This document shows positions 63,531 through 64,000 of a stretch of DNA of 64,000 bases, piece by piece. A model generated the notes under the pieces. The model ran no database searches. It saw only the letters and a list, made by a program, of their open reading frames with translations, and was not told the DNA's origin. The position numbers and the translations under genes were made by a program. Every line of letters starts with the position of its first letter. The first letter of the stretch is position 1. This DNA comes from Chelativorans salis (GTDB lineage: Bacteria > Pseudomonadota > Alphaproteobacteria > Rhizobiales > Rhizobiaceae), in assembly GCF_025336525.1 (NCBI RefSeq), contig NZ_JAOCZP010000009.1, positions 124,001-188,000 on the forward strand, given 5' to 3'.

Positions 63531-64000
63531 CTACCTCTTCATCTCGGAGGACTGACATGGATCGGCCGCGGCAAGGCAGCCGTGAAGGATCGCCTGGAAA
63601 AGATGCGGGTCGGCCGAGGAATAATATGTTGCCGCCGCGCTCCGGCTCGGCTGTTCCAGTGCCCGGTAGGCCTCGACCTCGAGCGGCCTCTTCGACCGCC
63701 TGGCATCCTCCACCCATCGGTCGAAATCCGTCGGGGACATCGCCCGTGCCCTGAACTTCATGTCTGAGAAGCCGGCGCCGCTGTAATTGGCGGAGATGCC
63801 TTCATAGCTACCGGCCTCTCCCGCAACGAGACTGAGCCGCGTTTCCATGCCGGCCATGGCGTAGACCTGGCTGCCCAGCTCGGGGATGAAGAAGGAATTC
63901 ATCACCGAGCCGGAGGTGATCCGGAAATCGACCGGGGTATCCACGGGGAACGCGATCTCGTTGATCGTCGCGATGTTCAGCTCGGGATAGATGAACAACC
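63531..64000 (-). CDS. cyoA: cytochrome bo3 quinol oxidase subunit II, 5' part outside the window
   Basis: The last 156 residues of CyoA; the gene enters from the right edge, so its start, lipobox and two membrane helices are not visible. The segment [20 protein letters not shown] and the following AGMETRLSL are diagnostic. No CuA Cys-x3-Cys is present, as expected for a quinol rather than cytochrome c oxidase. First gene of the cyoABCD operon. Confidence 0.9.
   Translation of the reverse strand, partial: LFIYPELNIATINEIAFPVDTPVDFRITSGSVMNSFFIPELGSQVYAMAGMETRLSLVAGEAGSYEGISANYSGAGFSDMKFRARAMSPTDFDRWVEDARRSKRPLEVEAYRALEQPSRSAAATYYSSADPHLFQAILHGCLAAADPCQSSEMKR

Overview
The window is GC-rich, tightly packed DNA from an alphaproteobacterium, most likely of the order Hyphomicrobiales (Rhizobiales). 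The strongest evidence is a succinoglycan-type exo locus in which exoK-L-A-M-O-N-P and exoX / exoY-F-Q keep the order known from Sinorhizobium meliloti. A cyoABCD quinol oxidase operon, SorC/UgpC-type sugar ABC genes and an Lrp-controlled arginase/ornithine cyclodeaminase pair fit the same group. I saw no rRNA, tRNA, CRISPR array, insertion sequence or integrase. Assignment below order level is not possible by reading alone.

Layout. 1-7008: end of an EamA transporter, an NAD(P)-binding protein, a nitronate monooxygenase, then a divergent arginine-catabolic unit (ornithine cyclodeaminase and arginase on the minus strand, an Lrp-type regulator and an M14 peptidase on the plus strand). 7013-17747: a divergent carbohydrate or polyol utilisation unit. 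The minus arm holds binding protein, two permeases, HAD phosphatase, SorC regulator and xylulokinase-like kinase. The plus arm holds ABC ATPase, glycerol-1-phosphate dehydrogenase-like enzyme, SIS isomerase and SDR. 17828-18293 is a frameshifted DUF2231 gene.

18355-35438: exopolysaccharide region. ExoP, ExoN, five GT2/GT4-like transferases, ExoK, ExoX, ExoY, ExoF and ExoQ are present together with an ExoV-like pyruvyltransferase, a sulfotransferase-like protein and a PPP-type phosphatase. No exoH (succinylation), exoZ, exoT or exoB homologue is seen here, so the polymer is probably a succinoglycan relative with different decorations.

35544-43113: the most unusual part. A transporter shaped like an ABC exporter, but lacking every catalytic ATPase motif, overlaps a DUF1611-like P-loop protein. 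Divergent from them lie a short Tat-signal protein whose mature part is almost pure Gly/Ser/Arg and a fused HPr-kinase-like/PqqD protein. An ECF sigma/anti-sigma pair and a secreted subtilisin-like protease follow. I propose this as a candidate peptide-modification and export system; the function is inference.

43191-64000: a GGDEF/EAL protein, a YfdX/Sel1 periplasmic protein, glycine-zipper stress-type proteins, an EmrAB-type efflux pair, a three-gene two-component cluster, an MFS carrier divergent from a sigma-54 response regulator, a periplasmic alpha-carbonic anhydrase, a short MprF-like lysyltransferase and cyoABCD. The cyoA gene runs off the right edge.
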